Positions 1-9,277 of a DNA stretch of 64,000 nt are shown here, piece after piece. The stretch lies in the NCBI GenBank assembly GCA_947493575.1, contig CANLRQ010000002.1, positions 124,001 through 188,000 on the forward strand, given 5' to 3'. The notes under the pieces are model-generated. The model was not told where the DNA came from and did not search any database. It saw only the letters and a list, made by a program, of their open reading frames with translations. The translations under genes were made by a program, and so were the position numbers. This stretch comes from an uncultured Marinomonas sp. GTDB taxonomy: Bacteria > Pseudomonadota > Gammaproteobacteria > Pseudomonadales > Marinomonadaceae. Positions within the stretch are counted from its first letter, which is position 1; each line of letters opens with the position of its first letter.

Positions 1-5
1 TCGAG

Positions 6-51
6 AATAAATTCTTTATATGGAATAAATATTCCATATAAAGAATTTATT
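6..51. promoter_or_regulatory. Perfect palindrome, probable operator
   Basis: Two perfectly complementary 22-bp arms separated by AA. The inner part reads TATATGGAATA and its mirror. The same TGGAATA/TATTCCA core recurs in the palindrome at 4629-4662. Such TGGAA-n-TTCCA dyads are typical of IclR-family operators, so a regulator encoded to the left of the window may bind here; that is inference. No T-run follows, so a terminator is less likely. Confidence 0.55.
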
Positions 52-113
52 ACAGGATATTATGCCTTTAAAGCAATAAAAACAAATCCCTTTGAAGCAA
101 CAGACAAAAAAAA

Positions 114-136
114 CCTCGCAACATGCGAGGATTTTT
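114..136 (-). terminator. Rho-independent terminator after the aldo/keto reductase
   Basis: A 7-bp perfect stem (CCTCGCA / TGCGAGG) with a 3-base loop is followed on the minus strand by a run of eight T. It lies 30 bp beyond the aldo/keto reductase stop codon. A short T-run on the plus side suggests it could work in both directions. Confidence 0.75.
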
Positions 137-163
137 CTCAAGTATAAAGTGACAAGCCTGATG

Positions 164-1195
164 TTAACCTACGCTTTCCAGCATACCAAACTCTTGTGCC
201 GGTCTTGCACTACGAGGGATGCGCTTACCTGCCGTATAATCATTGATTAAATCACAAGGCGTGTAATTGCGTTCTATTTCATAAATCTCACTGTCACTTA
301 AGGTCATATTTAATGCATTAAGAGTACTATCAAATTGCTCTTTTGTATCTGCACCCACTAGCATGGAAGACACTTGAGACTTATTAAGAACCCATGCTTG
401 AGCCACTTGAGCTGGAGCACATTCTCTATACTGAGCCACTTTTGCAACAGAATGAGCAATATCGATTGAAGCTTGATCGTTATACATTTCAGCCGTAAAA
501 AAATCCGTCTTATTACGTGTTGAATTGAAGTCATTCGCCAATACACCGCGAGCCAGAGGGCTAAAAACAGAGATACCTATACCTTGATCAACACAGTAAG
601 GAATCATTTCTCTCTCTTCTTCACGATATGCACAATTCAATTGTAACTGCATATTGATTGGCTTAACCAAGCCATGACGTTCACATACTTGTAAAATTTT
701 CGCTAACTGCCAGGTGTTCATGGTTGATACACCAATGTAACGGGCTTTACCTGAACGTACTATGTCGTTCAACGCCATCATAGTCTCTTCTATAGGCGTT
801 TGGGTATCGAAATAATGCAACATATAAATATCAACATAATCGGTTCCCATACGCTTCAAAGACGCATCAATGGAATTAAATATATGCTTACGTGAATGAC
901 CTGAAGCATTAACGTCATCCCCCATCGAGTAGCCTACTTTTGTTGTAATAACTAAATCATCACGACGCGCCACGCGATTAAGTACATTACACACAACCTG
1001 CTCACCTACACCTTGTGAATAGAAATCAGCAAGATCGATGAAATTAACACCATTATCCAATGCATGACAAATAATAGGCTCACTCTCTTTTTCATCAAAA
1101 ATCCAAGGTTTCCATTCTTTTGAACCCATATTCATAGTTCCTAGGCACAAACGTGACACTTTTAACCCAGACTGACCCAATTGAACATACTGCAT
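164..1195 (-). CDS. Aldo/keto reductase
   Basis: A 343-residue NADPH-dependent oxidoreductase of the aldo/keto reductase superfamily, cytoplasmic, reducing a carbonyl group. The start QLGQSGLKVSRLCLGTM, the catalytic Asp/Tyr stretch (NFIDLADFYSQGVGE), the central Lys and the LHYFD segment match the Tas/YajO-like subgroup. I chose the ATG at 1195, which has a GTGAGAG ribosome site, over a GTG four codons upstream. It follows an aldehyde dehydrogenase on the same strand with a 60-bp gap and ends at a clear terminator, so it is probably the last gene of that unit. The substrate cannot be read from the sequence; context suggests an aldehyde or keto intermediate of the catabolic cluster. Confidence 0.85.
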   Translation of the reverse strand: MQYVQLGQSGLKVSRLCLGTMNMGSKEWKPWIFDEKESEPIICHALDNGVNFIDLADFYSQGVGEQVVCNVLNRVARRDDLVITTKVGYSMGDDVNASGHSRKHIFNSIDASLKRMGTDYVDIYMLHYFDTQTPIEETMMALNDIVRSGKARYIGVSTMNTWQLAKILQVCERHGLVKPINMQLQLNCAYREEEREMIPYCVDQGIGISVFSPLARGVLANDFNSTRNKTDFFTAEMYNDQASIDIAHSVAKVAQYRECAPAQVAQAWVLNKSQVSSMLVGADTKEQFDSTLNALNMTLSDSEIYEIERNYTPCDLINDYTAGKRIPRSARPAQEFGMLESVG

Positions 1196-1259
1196 AATAA
1201 CTCTCACTTTTTATTATTTTGTTGATCTGATATATAGAGCTAACAACTAATGACATCAA

Positions 1260-2765
1260 TTATTGATCTCCGTAGTAAACCCAAACAGATTTACTTTTTG
1301 TGTAGGAAGACAAAGAATGAATCGCCATTTCTTTACCCCAGCCACTTTGTTTAAAACCGCCAAATGGACTGCTTAACCCATAACAGCCGTAACGATTAAT
1401 AAACAACATCCCCGCATCAATTTGCTCCGCAACTTTATGCGCGCGAGACACATTACCAGTATAGATACCAGCGGCTAAACCAAAAGCAGTATCGTTTGCC
1501 ATTGTCACGGCGTCTTCTGTTGTCGCAAATGGGGTACAGCAAAGAATTGGACCAAAAATCTCTTCTTTAGCAATACGACAAGATGGAGACACATTAGAAA
1601 AAATCGTTGGGCGAATATAAAAACCTTGCGCATTATCGCCTTCAACATCCGCATAGCCACCAGCCACCAACTCGGCTTCTTGTTTACCAATTTCGATATA
1701 GCTCATGATCTTGTTAAACTGCATCTCATTACATTGCGGGCCCTGCTGTGCGTCGGCGGCAAAAGGACTACCACACTTCACGCTATTGGCTTTTTCAATC
1801 AAGGCACTCAACACGTAGTCATATATACTTTCATGAATTAGAAAACGGGTTGGCTCAGAACATTTTTCACCTTTATGGGAAAACATCACGTCAAAAGCAC
1901 GATCAATAGCACTGTCTAAATTCGGAGTGTCTTCAAAAAAGATACAAGGCGATTTTCCACCTAATTCCAAAGTAGCTGATTTCAGATTTGACACTCCTGA
2001 GTTTTGAACAATTTTCTGACCTACCCCGGTACTACCTGTAAAAGAAATCTTATGCACATGATGGCTTAGAGTTAACTGATTGGCTACTTGCCCACTGGTC
2101 AACAACAAGTTGATAACACCTTTTGGCACAGATAATTCTTGATCAATCAGCTCCATCAAATAAATCGCCGTAAGCGGGGTATATTCTGACGGTTTAATAA
2201 TAACAGTATTGCCCATAGCTAAAGCTGGTGCAATTTTCAAACTAGCCTGATAAAGAGGAAAGTTCCAAGGCGCAATTAAACCACACACGCCGACTGGCTC
2301 TTTGGTGGTGTAATTTAAGTAACCATCTTCAACAGGGCAAGTTTCTCCATAGAACTTATCGACCCAACCTGCGTAATAATCAAAAATATCAGCACAAGTT
2401 GGAATATCACCCTCCAAGGATTCACTGTATAGCTTGCCATTTGCAAGACTTTCCAATACCGCTAATTTTTCAACATTTGCTCGTATTAATGCCGCAATAT
2501 CACGCAGTAATTTTGCCCGACTATCACGATTTGATTTTGCCCATACTTGTTCATCATGAGTTTGGTGAGCCTGCTGCGCCATTTGCTCAACTTGATCTGT
2601 ATCAGCCATATTAAAATGACATAAAAGATCGCCATTAGATGGATCCTTTACACTCCATTGCTCTTTCGAATTACCATCGACCCATTGACCGTTCATGTAT
2701 TGTTTTTTTGGGGTAGTAAGCCATTGTCTAGCCCACTCTAATGGAGCGGCAGTCGATTCTGTCAT
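1260..2765 (-). CDS. NAD(P)-dependent aldehyde dehydrogenase
   Basis: A 501-residue aldehyde dehydrogenase, oxidising an aldehyde to the acid in the cytoplasm. The family motifs are present: APWNFPLYQASLKIAPALAMGN for cofactor binding, ITFTGSTGVG-like SFTGSTGVGQ, the catalytic Glu in LELGGKSP and the catalytic Cys in GEKCSEPTR. That last motif is less common than the usual GQxCxAxSR. Start at 2765 is preceded by AAGAGAG; the longer reading frame has no ribosome site. It resembles betaine-aldehyde/coniferyl-aldehyde dehydrogenase types. It lies upstream of the aldo/keto reductase in the same direction. A second aldehyde dehydrogenase lies at 4736, so the pathway may have two aldehyde steps. 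Confidence 0.85.
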   Translation of the reverse strand: MTESTAAPLEWARQWLTTPKKQYMNGQWVDGNSKEQWSVKDPSNGDLLCHFNMADTDQVEQMAQQAHQTHDEQVWAKSNRDSRAKLLRDIAALIRANVEKLAVLESLANGKLYSESLEGDIPTCADIFDYYAGWVDKFYGETCPVEDGYLNYTTKEPVGVCGLIAPWNFPLYQASLKIAPALAMGNTVIIKPSEYTPLTAIYLMELIDQELSVPKGVINLLLTSGQVANQLTLSHHVHKISFTGSTGVGQKIVQNSGVSNLKSATLELGGKSPCIFFEDTPNLDSAIDRAFDVMFSHKGEKCSEPTRFLIHESIYDYVLSALIEKANSVKCGSPFAADAQQGPQCNEMQFNKIMSYIEIGKQEAELVAGGYADVEGDNAQGFYIRPTIFSNVSPSCRIAKEEIFGPILCCTPFATTEDAVTMANDTAFGLAAGIYTGNVSRAHKVAEQIDAGMLFINRYGCYGLSSPFGGFKQSGWGKEMAIHSLSSYTKSKSVWVYYGDQ

Positions 2766-2874
2766 CGTAAACTCTCTTATTCTTAAGTAAATAGTAGCCA
2801 CACAGTGATTCGTGCAAGCGCTTCAGTAGAGATATTAGAAATACACCAATCATTTGACAATCGAGATAAAAGCA

Positions 2875-2902
2875 CACGTCATGACCAAAAACTCATGACG
2901 TG
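2875..2902 (-). terminator. Hairpin terminator between lyase and aldehyde dehydrogenase
   Basis: Perfect 10-bp inverted repeat CACGTCATGA / TCATGACGTG with an 8-base loop, followed on the minus strand by TGCTTTTAT. It lies 47 bp past the lyase stop and probably ends or attenuates that transcript. Confidence 0.6.
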
Positions 2903-2948
2903 AGTTAAAGAAATGCAATCAGGTTTTGCTAAACGCTAAGCTTGCGTT

Positions 2949-4298
2949 TTATAGGGTATTACCACTTTGTATATGTTGGCGGATTCGATTTAGATCACCC
3001 CGACATGACTTATAAAGTGAGACAGCATAGGTGTAGCCTTTTGATTGCATAATAGACACCATTGTCGGAATAATCGTCTCTAAATTCTGCTTATTCCGCT
3101 CTTCGTTCGGCTGAATGCCTGCAACACAATACTGAGTAAACACTTGGATAGCCGTTCCTAAAGTTTCCATTGCATCTAATAAATTCGTAATTGCCACGGA
3201 TTGCCATGGTGTATAATCAAGTTCCCCATGCGCATGAGTCATACGCACAGTATGGCAATAACCGGATACTTGCATACAGGATTGAATTAAATATTCTGGA
3301 ATCGTTGGATTGGTTTTCCCTGGCATAGCGGAAGAACCTTGCAGCATAGCTGGCATACTAATTTCCCCGAACCCCGTCTGGGGTCCAGATGCCATTAATC
3401 TTAAATCCTTCGCTATCTTAATTAAACCGAGGGCAAACTGGTCTAAATTACCAGAAAAACGTACCATATCATCATGATTTTGCGAACAATCAATCAAATC
3501 ATCGGCTCTATTAATGGCGCTATTACCTGTGACTTGACGTAAATGAAAGATAATAGAATCAAAAAAACGACGACTGCAATCCCCCTGCCTACCAACAATA
3601 TTACCTCCCATATTAACAAGATGAAAACTTTCTACATCTTGACTTAGAAGGGCATGACTACGCTTTATACTGGTGTTATATCCACCAAATAGATCACCAA
3701 AATTGATCACTACCGCATCTTGCAAACAGGTACGTGATATTTTATTGATGTGCCGCCACTGGTTCGCCTGCTCCTCAAACCCCAACTCCAATTGCTGTAT
3801 ACGCTCTTGCAACCTCCCCCAAGCATCTTGTATCGCTAGATTACAGGCCGTATTGAGCGAATCATTGGTGGAATGATTTAAGTTCACATGATTATTGGGG
3901 TGCAAAGGTGAGTAGGAACCAAATTCTTGATGATAACTATCTCGATTCGCTAGGTTCGCAATAACCTCATTCATGTTCATATTTGTCGATATTCCACCAC
4001 CCCCATGGTAAGCATGGATTGGAAAATACTCCTTTATCACATCTGGCAACGTCGTAATCAAACAATTTATTGTGGACAACATCGCCTGACCATGCCCCTT
4101 CTCAATCTCACCTATTTCTATATTTGCTAACAGAGCCGCCTTTTTTACTTTCAGCAAACTTAGCACTAAATCAGGATAAGCACTCAAGGCTTTATCATTT
4201 AACAAAGGGTACAAGTCTATGGCTCTTTGTGTTTGCGCACCAAACGGCGAGGTTAAAGGAATCTGTACTTCACCTATTAGATCTTTTTCTATTCGCAT
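2949..4298 (-). CDS. Aspartase/fumarase superfamily lyase
   Basis: A 449-residue class II fumarase/aspartase-type lyase. The superfamily signature GSSAMPGKTNPTIPE (flexible SS loop with the catalytic Ser) is intact, as are STNMNMNEVIANLA and NHSTNDSLNTA, two conserved substrate-binding regions. Length agrees with aspartate ammonia-lyases (about 470). Such enzymes eliminate ammonia, an amine or another leaving group to give a trans-alkenoate. Because the neighbours include a BCCT betaine transporter and a choline-dehydrogenase-like enzyme, an amine-eliminating lyase (as in ergothionase) is a possible alternative to plain aspartase; that is inference. ATG at 4298 is preceded by AAGAG. It is transcribed divergently from the aldehyde dehydrogenase at 4736. 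Confidence 0.8.
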   Translation of the reverse strand: MRIEKDLIGEVQIPLTSPFGAQTQRAIDLYPLLNDKALSAYPDLVLSLLKVKKAALLANIEIGEIEKGHGQAMLSTINCLITTLPDVIKEYFPIHAYHGGGGISTNMNMNEVIANLANRDSYHQEFGSYSPLHPNNHVNLNHSTNDSLNTACNLAIQDAWGRLQERIQQLELGFEEQANQWRHINKISRTCLQDAVVINFGDLFGGYNTSIKRSHALLSQDVESFHLVNMGGNIVGRQGDCSRRFFDSIIFHLRQVTGNSAINRADDLIDCSQNHDDMVRFSGNLDQFALGLIKIAKDLRLMASGPQTGFGEISMPAMLQGSSAMPGKTNPTIPEYLIQSCMQVSGYCHTVRMTHAHGELDYTPWQSVAITNLLDAMETLGTAIQVFTQYCVAGIQPNEERNKQNLETIIPTMVSIMQSKGYTYAVSLYKSCRGDLNRIRQHIQSGNTL

Positions 4299-4735
4299 AT
4301 CGAGCTCTTTTTCTCTTTTTATAAGAGGTAGAATAAAAAACTAAGTCGAGACGCTATACAAACGATCTTTTTACATACTCTAACTAGAAAAACTCACACC
4401 CCCTAATTAGCGAGCTCTTTCACAGAGTTAATTCACATTAAAAATTCCATATATAGAAACCATGAAGGAAAATTCTTATAAATTCACTTAAGAATGGGTA
4501 GCAAGTTGCATTATCAAAATTTATTAACTTTTTTCATCTGAATAAAACCCTGATATAGCCAAAACTTACTTTTAAGGCATATATATCAATTTAAAAAAAA
4601 CAATAAACCAACTTAAAATCAAAAGCTTAAAGTTATTATTCCATAAATGGAATAATAACTTTGTATATAAAATTAATATTGACACTCTTGGTATCTAATC
4701 CTTATTATTCATAAAAAATACACTTGGAGAACACC
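4299..4735. other. Divergent intergenic region of the catabolic cluster
   Basis: 437 bp without a gene, very AT-rich. It separates the lyase (minus) from the aldehyde dehydrogenase (plus) and should carry both promoters. It contains the perfect palindrome at 4629-4662 and, near 4443-4457, a single half-site ATTCCATATATAGAA resembling the right arm of the palindrome at 6-51. Confidence 0.6.
4629..4662. promoter_or_regulatory. Perfect palindrome, probable operator
   Basis: Two perfect 16-bp arms (left arm AAAGTTATTATTCCAT) around a central AA. The core TATTCCATAAATGGAATA is the same half-site pair, in inverted order, as in the palindrome at 6-51. It sits 74 bp before the ATG of the aldehyde dehydrogenase at 4736, in the divergent promoter region, so it most likely binds a dimeric regulator of the cluster. 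No regulator is proven; the LysR protein at 11249 or an IclR-type protein outside the window are candidates. Confidence 0.65.
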
Positions 4736-6160
4736 ATGCGCAATGATACTAATTTTATAAACAATCAGTTCTTCGATTCTGAGAAAGCCGAATTAATTTC
4801 TGTGTACAATCCAGCGACAGAAGAACATATAACCAATGTCCAAGCCGCAACAGAAGATGATGTATTGAGAGCAATTAATAGCGCTACGGCAGCACAAAAA
4901 AAATGGCGTAAATTAACCAGTGTAGAACGGGCACAATATCTACATAAATTAGCTGATGCGTTAACTTCTTTGAGCCCCGATATAGGGGAAGCGCTGGCAA
5001 ATGAATCCGGTAAAAGCCTTGAAGATGCAACTAACGAAGCGATATATGCTGGTGATATTACCCGTTATCATGCCGAGTGGGCTCGACGCATCGAAGGCGA
5101 AATCATCCCTAGTGATACTCCATCTGAAAATTTGTTGTTACAACGAGAACCTATTGGAGTCGTTACATGTTTGATTCCTTTTAATTTTCCTGTTTATACA
5201 TTGCTCCGCAAAATAGCACCGGCATTAATTACAGGAAATAGTGTCATCGTGCGACCGAGCAATAATACCCCCTCTTCAGCATTTGAAATTGCAAAAGCAG
5301 TACAATTGGCAGGATTCCCAAAAGGGGTTATTAATATTTTGGCCATGTCTCACGCTACCGCGGAAATGATTTGTACCCATCCGAATGTCGGCATGATTAC
5401 ACTAACAGGAAGCGTTGGGGCTGGCCGTAAAGTCTTAGAATACTCTCAGGTCAATATCGCTAAGTCATCACTTGAGTTAGGAGGAAAAACTCCTGCTATC
5501 GTTGAAGCTGATGCGGACTTGGTTAAAGCAGCAAAAGAAATTGTGGCTTCTAAAACCACCCATTGTGGACAAGTTTGTACTGCAGTAGAACGTGTTTATG
5601 TTCAAGAATCCGTCTATGACGAATTTATCTCATTATTAAAAGAAGAGTTTAAAAGTAAAGAATTCGGCAATCGCTCTAAAAACCCTCATATGATGGGGCC
5701 TTTAATTAATGAAAGCGCTCGTATCAATATTCATCAAATGGTCGCTCGTGCAATCGATGATGGCGCTAAACTTGAAGTTGGTGGCTACATACCTGACGGC
5801 ACAGGGCACTTCTATCCGCCAACCTTACTAACACACTGTCGTCAAGATATGGAAATTGTACAAGAAGAAATCTTTGGCCCAGTACTGCCTGTTTTACCTT
5901 ATAGAACCATTGATGAAGCTCTTGAACTTGCTAATGACCATCAATTTGGATTGGCTTCGGTAATCTACACGGAGAACTATCGCACGGCGATGAAAGTAGC
6001 AAACAACATCGAAGCTGGAGAAATATACATTAATCGCACTCCAGCCGACCCTTATCAAGGTTACCACGCCGGCTGGAAACGTTCTGGGCTCGGTGGTGAT
6101 GACGGGAAACATGGAATGTTGGAATTCACTCAAACTCGATTAGTGGTTCTGAATTACTAA
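4736..6160 (+). CDS. NAD(P)-dependent aldehyde dehydrogenase (AldA-like)
   Basis: A 474-residue aldehyde dehydrogenase. Visible motifs: LIPFNFPVYTLLRKIAPAL (cofactor site), TLTGSVGAGRK, the catalytic Glu in LELGGKTPAIVE and the catalytic Cys in HCGQVCTAVERVYV, then EEIFGPVLPV. The pattern is closest to lactaldehyde/glycolaldehyde dehydrogenase types. The ATG at 4736 follows TTGGAGA with 5-bp spacing; an in-frame TTG at 4724 lies inside that ribosome site and is not the start. It opens the plus-strand arm of the cluster and is followed by an enolase-superfamily gene. A 59-bp hairpin-forming miniature transposon begins 3 bp after its stop. Confidence 0.87.
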   Translation: MRNDTNFINNQFFDSEKAELISVYNPATEEHITNVQAATEDDVLRAINSATAAQKKWRKLTSVERAQYLHKLADALTSLSPDIGEALANESGKSLEDATNEAIYAGDITRYHAEWARRIEGEIIPSDTPSENLLLQREPIGVVTCLIPFNFPVYTLLRKIAPALITGNSVIVRPSNNTPSSAFEIAKAVQLAGFPKGVINILAMSHATAEMICTHPNVGMITLTGSVGAGRKVLEYSQVNIAKSSLELGGKTPAIVEADADLVKAAKEIVASKTTHCGQVCTAVERVYVQESVYDEFISLLKEEFKSKEFGNRSKNPHMMGPLINESARINIHQMVARAIDDGAKLEVGGYIPDGTGHFYPPTLLTHCRQDMEIVQEEIFGPVLPVLPYRTIDEALELANDHQFGLASVIYTENYRTAMKVANNIEAGEIYINRTPADPYQGYHAGWKRSGLGGDDGKHGMLEFTQTRLVVLNY

Positions 6161-6163
6161 TAC

Positions 6164-6222
6164 GAGCCTTCAGCATAACTCTCATTTTTTCAAATCAATA
6201 TATCGAGTTATGCTGAGATCTC
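6164..6222. mobile_element. Miniature transposon, family B (59 bp)
   Basis: Inverted ends GAGCCTTCAGCATAACTC and, on the other strand, GAGATCTCAGCATAACTC. The flanks carry a perfect 5-bp direct repeat AATAC (6159-6163 and 6223-6227), a target duplication. A larger copy with the same ends is at 17737-17844. It lies directly after the aldehyde dehydrogenase stop and its long stem may act as a transcription attenuator. Confidence 0.75.
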
Positions 6223-6313
6223 AATACGCTATTAAAACATCTCTCTGTGGTCCAGAGTACCATTAGGGAGAGTGTGATTTTTCCTAATTAATCACTTTTC
6301 AGAGAGTAAAAGA

Positions 6314-7561
6314 ATGAAAATTGCATCCTGTGAGACGCACGTTGTTGCCACACCGCCTCCTCATGTGGGGGGGATATATTGGATTTTTGTTCAAGTACGC
6401 ACCCAGTGTGGAATCGAAGGGGTTGGAGAGATTTATGCATCCACATTTCATCCAAATGTAATGGTTTCAGCCATTGAAGATGTTTTTAACGCCTATTTGA
6501 ACGGCCATGACCCTCACCACATTGAACGCTTTTTTCGTCAGGCTTATTCCAGCGGTTTTACACAACGTCCAGACCTTACCATGATGGGAATCATCAGCGG
6601 CTTAGAAATGGCTTGTTGGGACATAATTGGTAAAGCCGCAAATAAACCAGTCTATGAATTAATTGGCGGCAAAGTTAACGAAAAACTTCGTACTTATACC
6701 TACCTCTATCCTGAAGATGAAAACGGACACTACGATTACGATAATTTAGAACTCGCCGTACAGTGTGCAGTAAGAAATATGGAGATGGGATTTACAGCCC
6801 TAAAATTTGACCCAGCTGGTCCTTATACCGCCTATTCAGGACATCAATTATCACTTACCGATATCGAAAAAAGTGTCGCTTTCTGTCGTGAAATTCGTCA
6901 AGCTGTTGGAACTAACTGCGATCTATTGTTCGGTACTCATGGGCAAATGACACCGGCTGGAGCCATTCGTCTCGCTAAAAAATTAGAGCCTTATGATCCC
7001 CTATGGTTTGAAGAACCTATTCCTCCAGGTAACAATCAAGCCATGGGAAAAGTAGCCCGCCAAACCAGTATTCCAATCGCAACTGGGGAACGACTAACTA
7101 GCAAGTATGAATTCCATGACCTACTAATGAACGATGGCGCGTCCATTTTGCAAATGAACTTAGGGCGCGTAGGCGGTATTTTAGAGGCTAAAAAAATCGC
7201 CAGCATGGCCGAAGCTCATTACGTACAAATTGCGCCTCATCTTTATAACGGACCAATTGGTGCCGCTGCAAGTGTTCAATTAGCCACGGCAACACCAAAT
7301 TTCTTAATCCAAGAAAGTATCGGCACTTGGGATGGATTCCATGCAGAAGTATTAGATGAAAAAATTGAATGGCGTGATGGCTACATTATTCCTTCATCTA
7401 AGCCGGGGTTAGGTATTGAACTCAATATGAAGGTAATCAAGGCAAATTCGCCTTATCGCGGAAAGCGTTTGCATTTGTCAATGGATCCTGAGCCTTACGA
7501 TACTCAAGCTCAGACATCTGGAGCAAGAAAAGGGTCTCCCAATGCAGAGCAAAATATTTGA
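6314..7561 (+). CDS. Mandelate racemase/enolase-superfamily sugar-acid dehydratase
   Basis: A 415-residue member of the mandelate racemase / muconate lactonizing branch of the enolase superfamily. An N-terminal capping domain (about 1-125) is followed by the TIM barrel. Metal ligands are visible around CDLLFGTHGQ, the Glu of WFEEPIPP and the Glu of IATGERLTSKYE, and a catalytic His in IAPHLYNGP. Most such enzymes abstract a proton alpha to a carboxylate and dehydrate an aldonate or similar acid. The exact substrate is not evident. It follows the aldehyde dehydrogenase and precedes a GMC dehydrogenase and a BCCT transporter on one strand, so it probably acts on the acid produced by those steps. 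Confidence 0.82.
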   Translation: MKIASCETHVVATPPPHVGGIYWIFVQVRTQCGIEGVGEIYASTFHPNVMVSAIEDVFNAYLNGHDPHHIERFFRQAYSSGFTQRPDLTMMGIISGLEMACWDIIGKAANKPVYELIGGKVNEKLRTYTYLYPEDENGHYDYDNLELAVQCAVRNMEMGFTALKFDPAGPYTAYSGHQLSLTDIEKSVAFCREIRQAVGTNCDLLFGTHGQMTPAGAIRLAKKLEPYDPLWFEEPIPPGNNQAMGKVARQTSIPIATGERLTSKYEFHDLLMNDGASILQMNLGRVGGILEAKKIASMAEAHYVQIAPHLYNGPIGAAASVQLATATPNFLIQESIGTWDGFHAEVLDEKIEWRDGYIIPSSKPGLGIELNMKVIKANSPYRGKRLHLSMDPEPYDTQAQTSGARKGSPNAEQNI

Positions 7562-7614
7562 TATATTGTTTTTTTTAGCTACATATAATTCCGTCTACTC
7601 GAGTATGAGATAAA

Positions 7615-9231
7615 ATGACTACATATGACTTTATTATTGTCGGAGCTGGCTCTGCTGGGTGTATTTTAGCGAATAGGCTTTCCGAGTCTGGGCAGTTTTC
7701 CGTACTACTATTGGAAGCCGGTCCGGAAGATAAATCTCCATGGATAAAGGTACCTGTTGGTTTTGCCAAAACCTACTACAACCCAACCTACAATTATATG
7801 TATTACACCCAGCCAGAAAAAGAAATGAATGGCCGCTCTTTATATACACCAAGAGGTAAGGTAATAGGTGGGTCTGGTTCAATTAATGCAATGATTTACG
7901 TTCGCGGCAACCCAGATGACTTTAATGATTGGGAGTCCGTAGGTAATCCTGGCTGGGGCTACCACGATCTTCTACCCTATTTCAAAAAGTTGGAGTCTCA
8001 TCCGATAGGAGACACTCCATATCATTCAAGTAAGGGTCCAATTGGCATCACTCAAATGAGGCATGGTGCTCATCCTATTTGTAATTACTTCTTAGAAGCC
8101 GCCAAAGAATTAAGATTACCCATAAATCACGATTTTAATGGAGAAAATTTTCTTGGCGCTGGTATCTATGACGCAAACATTCGCAATGGTGTGAGGGACT
8201 CTAGCAATACAGCCTACTTAAAACCTGCTAGAAATAGACATAATCTAACCATTAAAACAGTCGCTCAAGCTAATAAAGTAATCATAGATAAAAACCAGAA
8301 ATCGATTGCTGTAGAGGCCGAAATTCATGGAAAATGCCACCAATTTAAAGCAAGTAACGAAGTCTTACTTTGTGGAGGTGCGGTCGGTACACCAAAACTA
8401 TTGCAATTATCTGGGATTGGGAACCCTGATCTATTACAGCAGCACGGAATTGAGCTAGTACACAATTTACCGGCTGTTGGCGAGAACCTGCAAGACCATC
8501 ATTGTGTCAGCTATTACTATAAATCCAATATTAAAACGCTCAATGATGAATTTCGCTCTTTAAGTGGGCGACTTAAAGCAGGGCTTCAATATGCACTGAA
8601 TCGTAAAGGACCACTATCCTTAAGTGTGAATCAAGCAGGTGGTTTTTTTAAGGGGGCCGAACAGGAGACAAAACCAAATATTCAGCTCTACTTCAACCCC
8701 ATGTCCTATCAGATCCCCAATAATCCAAATGCCAAATTGGAGCCTGAACCTTATTCTGGCTTCCTTATGGCATTCAACTCATGTCGCCCTACAAGTAAGG
8801 GCTTTGTGAAAATTGCTTCAGCGGATCCAAATGCCGCCCCTTTGATACAGGCAAACTATTTATCGACTGAAAAAGACCAGAATGAAGCAATTCAGGGAAG
8901 TCAACTAATCCGACAGTTCATTAAAACAACGTCCTTAAAACAGATCACTGTTGAAGAGGTGTTACCCGGTGAGCAAGTCAGTGATAAAGACAGCTTTTTG
9001 CAATATTACAGAAAAAGTGCAGGCTCTATTTATCATTTATGTGGTAGTTGCTCAATGGGCCCAGACCCCTTATTGCATGTAGTAAATCATGAACTCAAAG
9101 TTCATGGAATCGAAAAATTACGGGTTATCGATGCATCTATTTTCCCAAATATTACCTCTGGGAATATTAATGCACCGGTTATGATGGTCGCAGAAAAAGG
9201 AGCAGAGATGGTTTTACAAGAATATAGATAA
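7615..9231 (+). CDS. GMC-family FAD-dependent alcohol/choline dehydrogenase
   Basis: A 538-residue glucose-methanol-choline oxidoreductase. The N-terminal FAD site is [18 protein letters not shown]; the GMC signatures are [20 protein letters not shown] (about 80-100) and [16 protein letters not shown] (about 255-270); the C-terminal active-site region has [10 protein letters not shown] and the Asn/His-bearing [20 protein letters not shown]. It oxidises an alcohol to an aldehyde, passing electrons probably to the respiratory chain. It resembles choline dehydrogenase BetA and AlkJ. The aldehyde could be the substrate of either neighbouring aldehyde dehydrogenase. It starts 53 bp after the enolase-type gene. 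Confidence 0.87.
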   Translation: MTTYDFIIVGAGSAGCILANRLSESGQFSVLLLEAGPEDKSPWIKVPVGFAKTYYNPTYNYMYYTQPEKEMNGRSLYTPRGKVIGGSGSINAMIYVRGNPDDFNDWESVGNPGWGYHDLLPYFKKLESHPIGDTPYHSSKGPIGITQMRHGAHPICNYFLEAAKELRLPINHDFNGENFLGAGIYDANIRNGVRDSSNTAYLKPARNRHNLTIKTVAQANKVIIDKNQKSIAVEAEIHGKCHQFKASNEVLLCGGAVGTPKLLQLSGIGNPDLLQQHGIELVHNLPAVGENLQDHHCVSYYYKSNIKTLNDEFRSLSGRLKAGLQYALNRKGPLSLSVNQAGGFFKGAEQETKPNIQLYFNPMSYQIPNNPNAKLEPEPYSGFLMAFNSCRPTSKGFVKIASADPNAAPLIQANYLSTEKDQNEAIQGSQLIRQFIKTTSLKQITVEEVLPGEQVSDKDSFLQYYRKSAGSIYHLCGSCSMGPDPLLHVVNHELKVHGIEKLRVIDASIFPNITSGNINAPVMMVAEKGAEMVLQEYR

Positions 9232-9277
9232 TTAGAAAAATATTATATATGAATACAATATCAATTAGGATTTAATA

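Noticed and set aside
4724-4735. Longer start (TTG) for the aldehyde dehydrogenase at 4736
   Set aside because: The TTG is inside the TTGGAGA ribosome site; the ATG 12 bp later has the right spacing.
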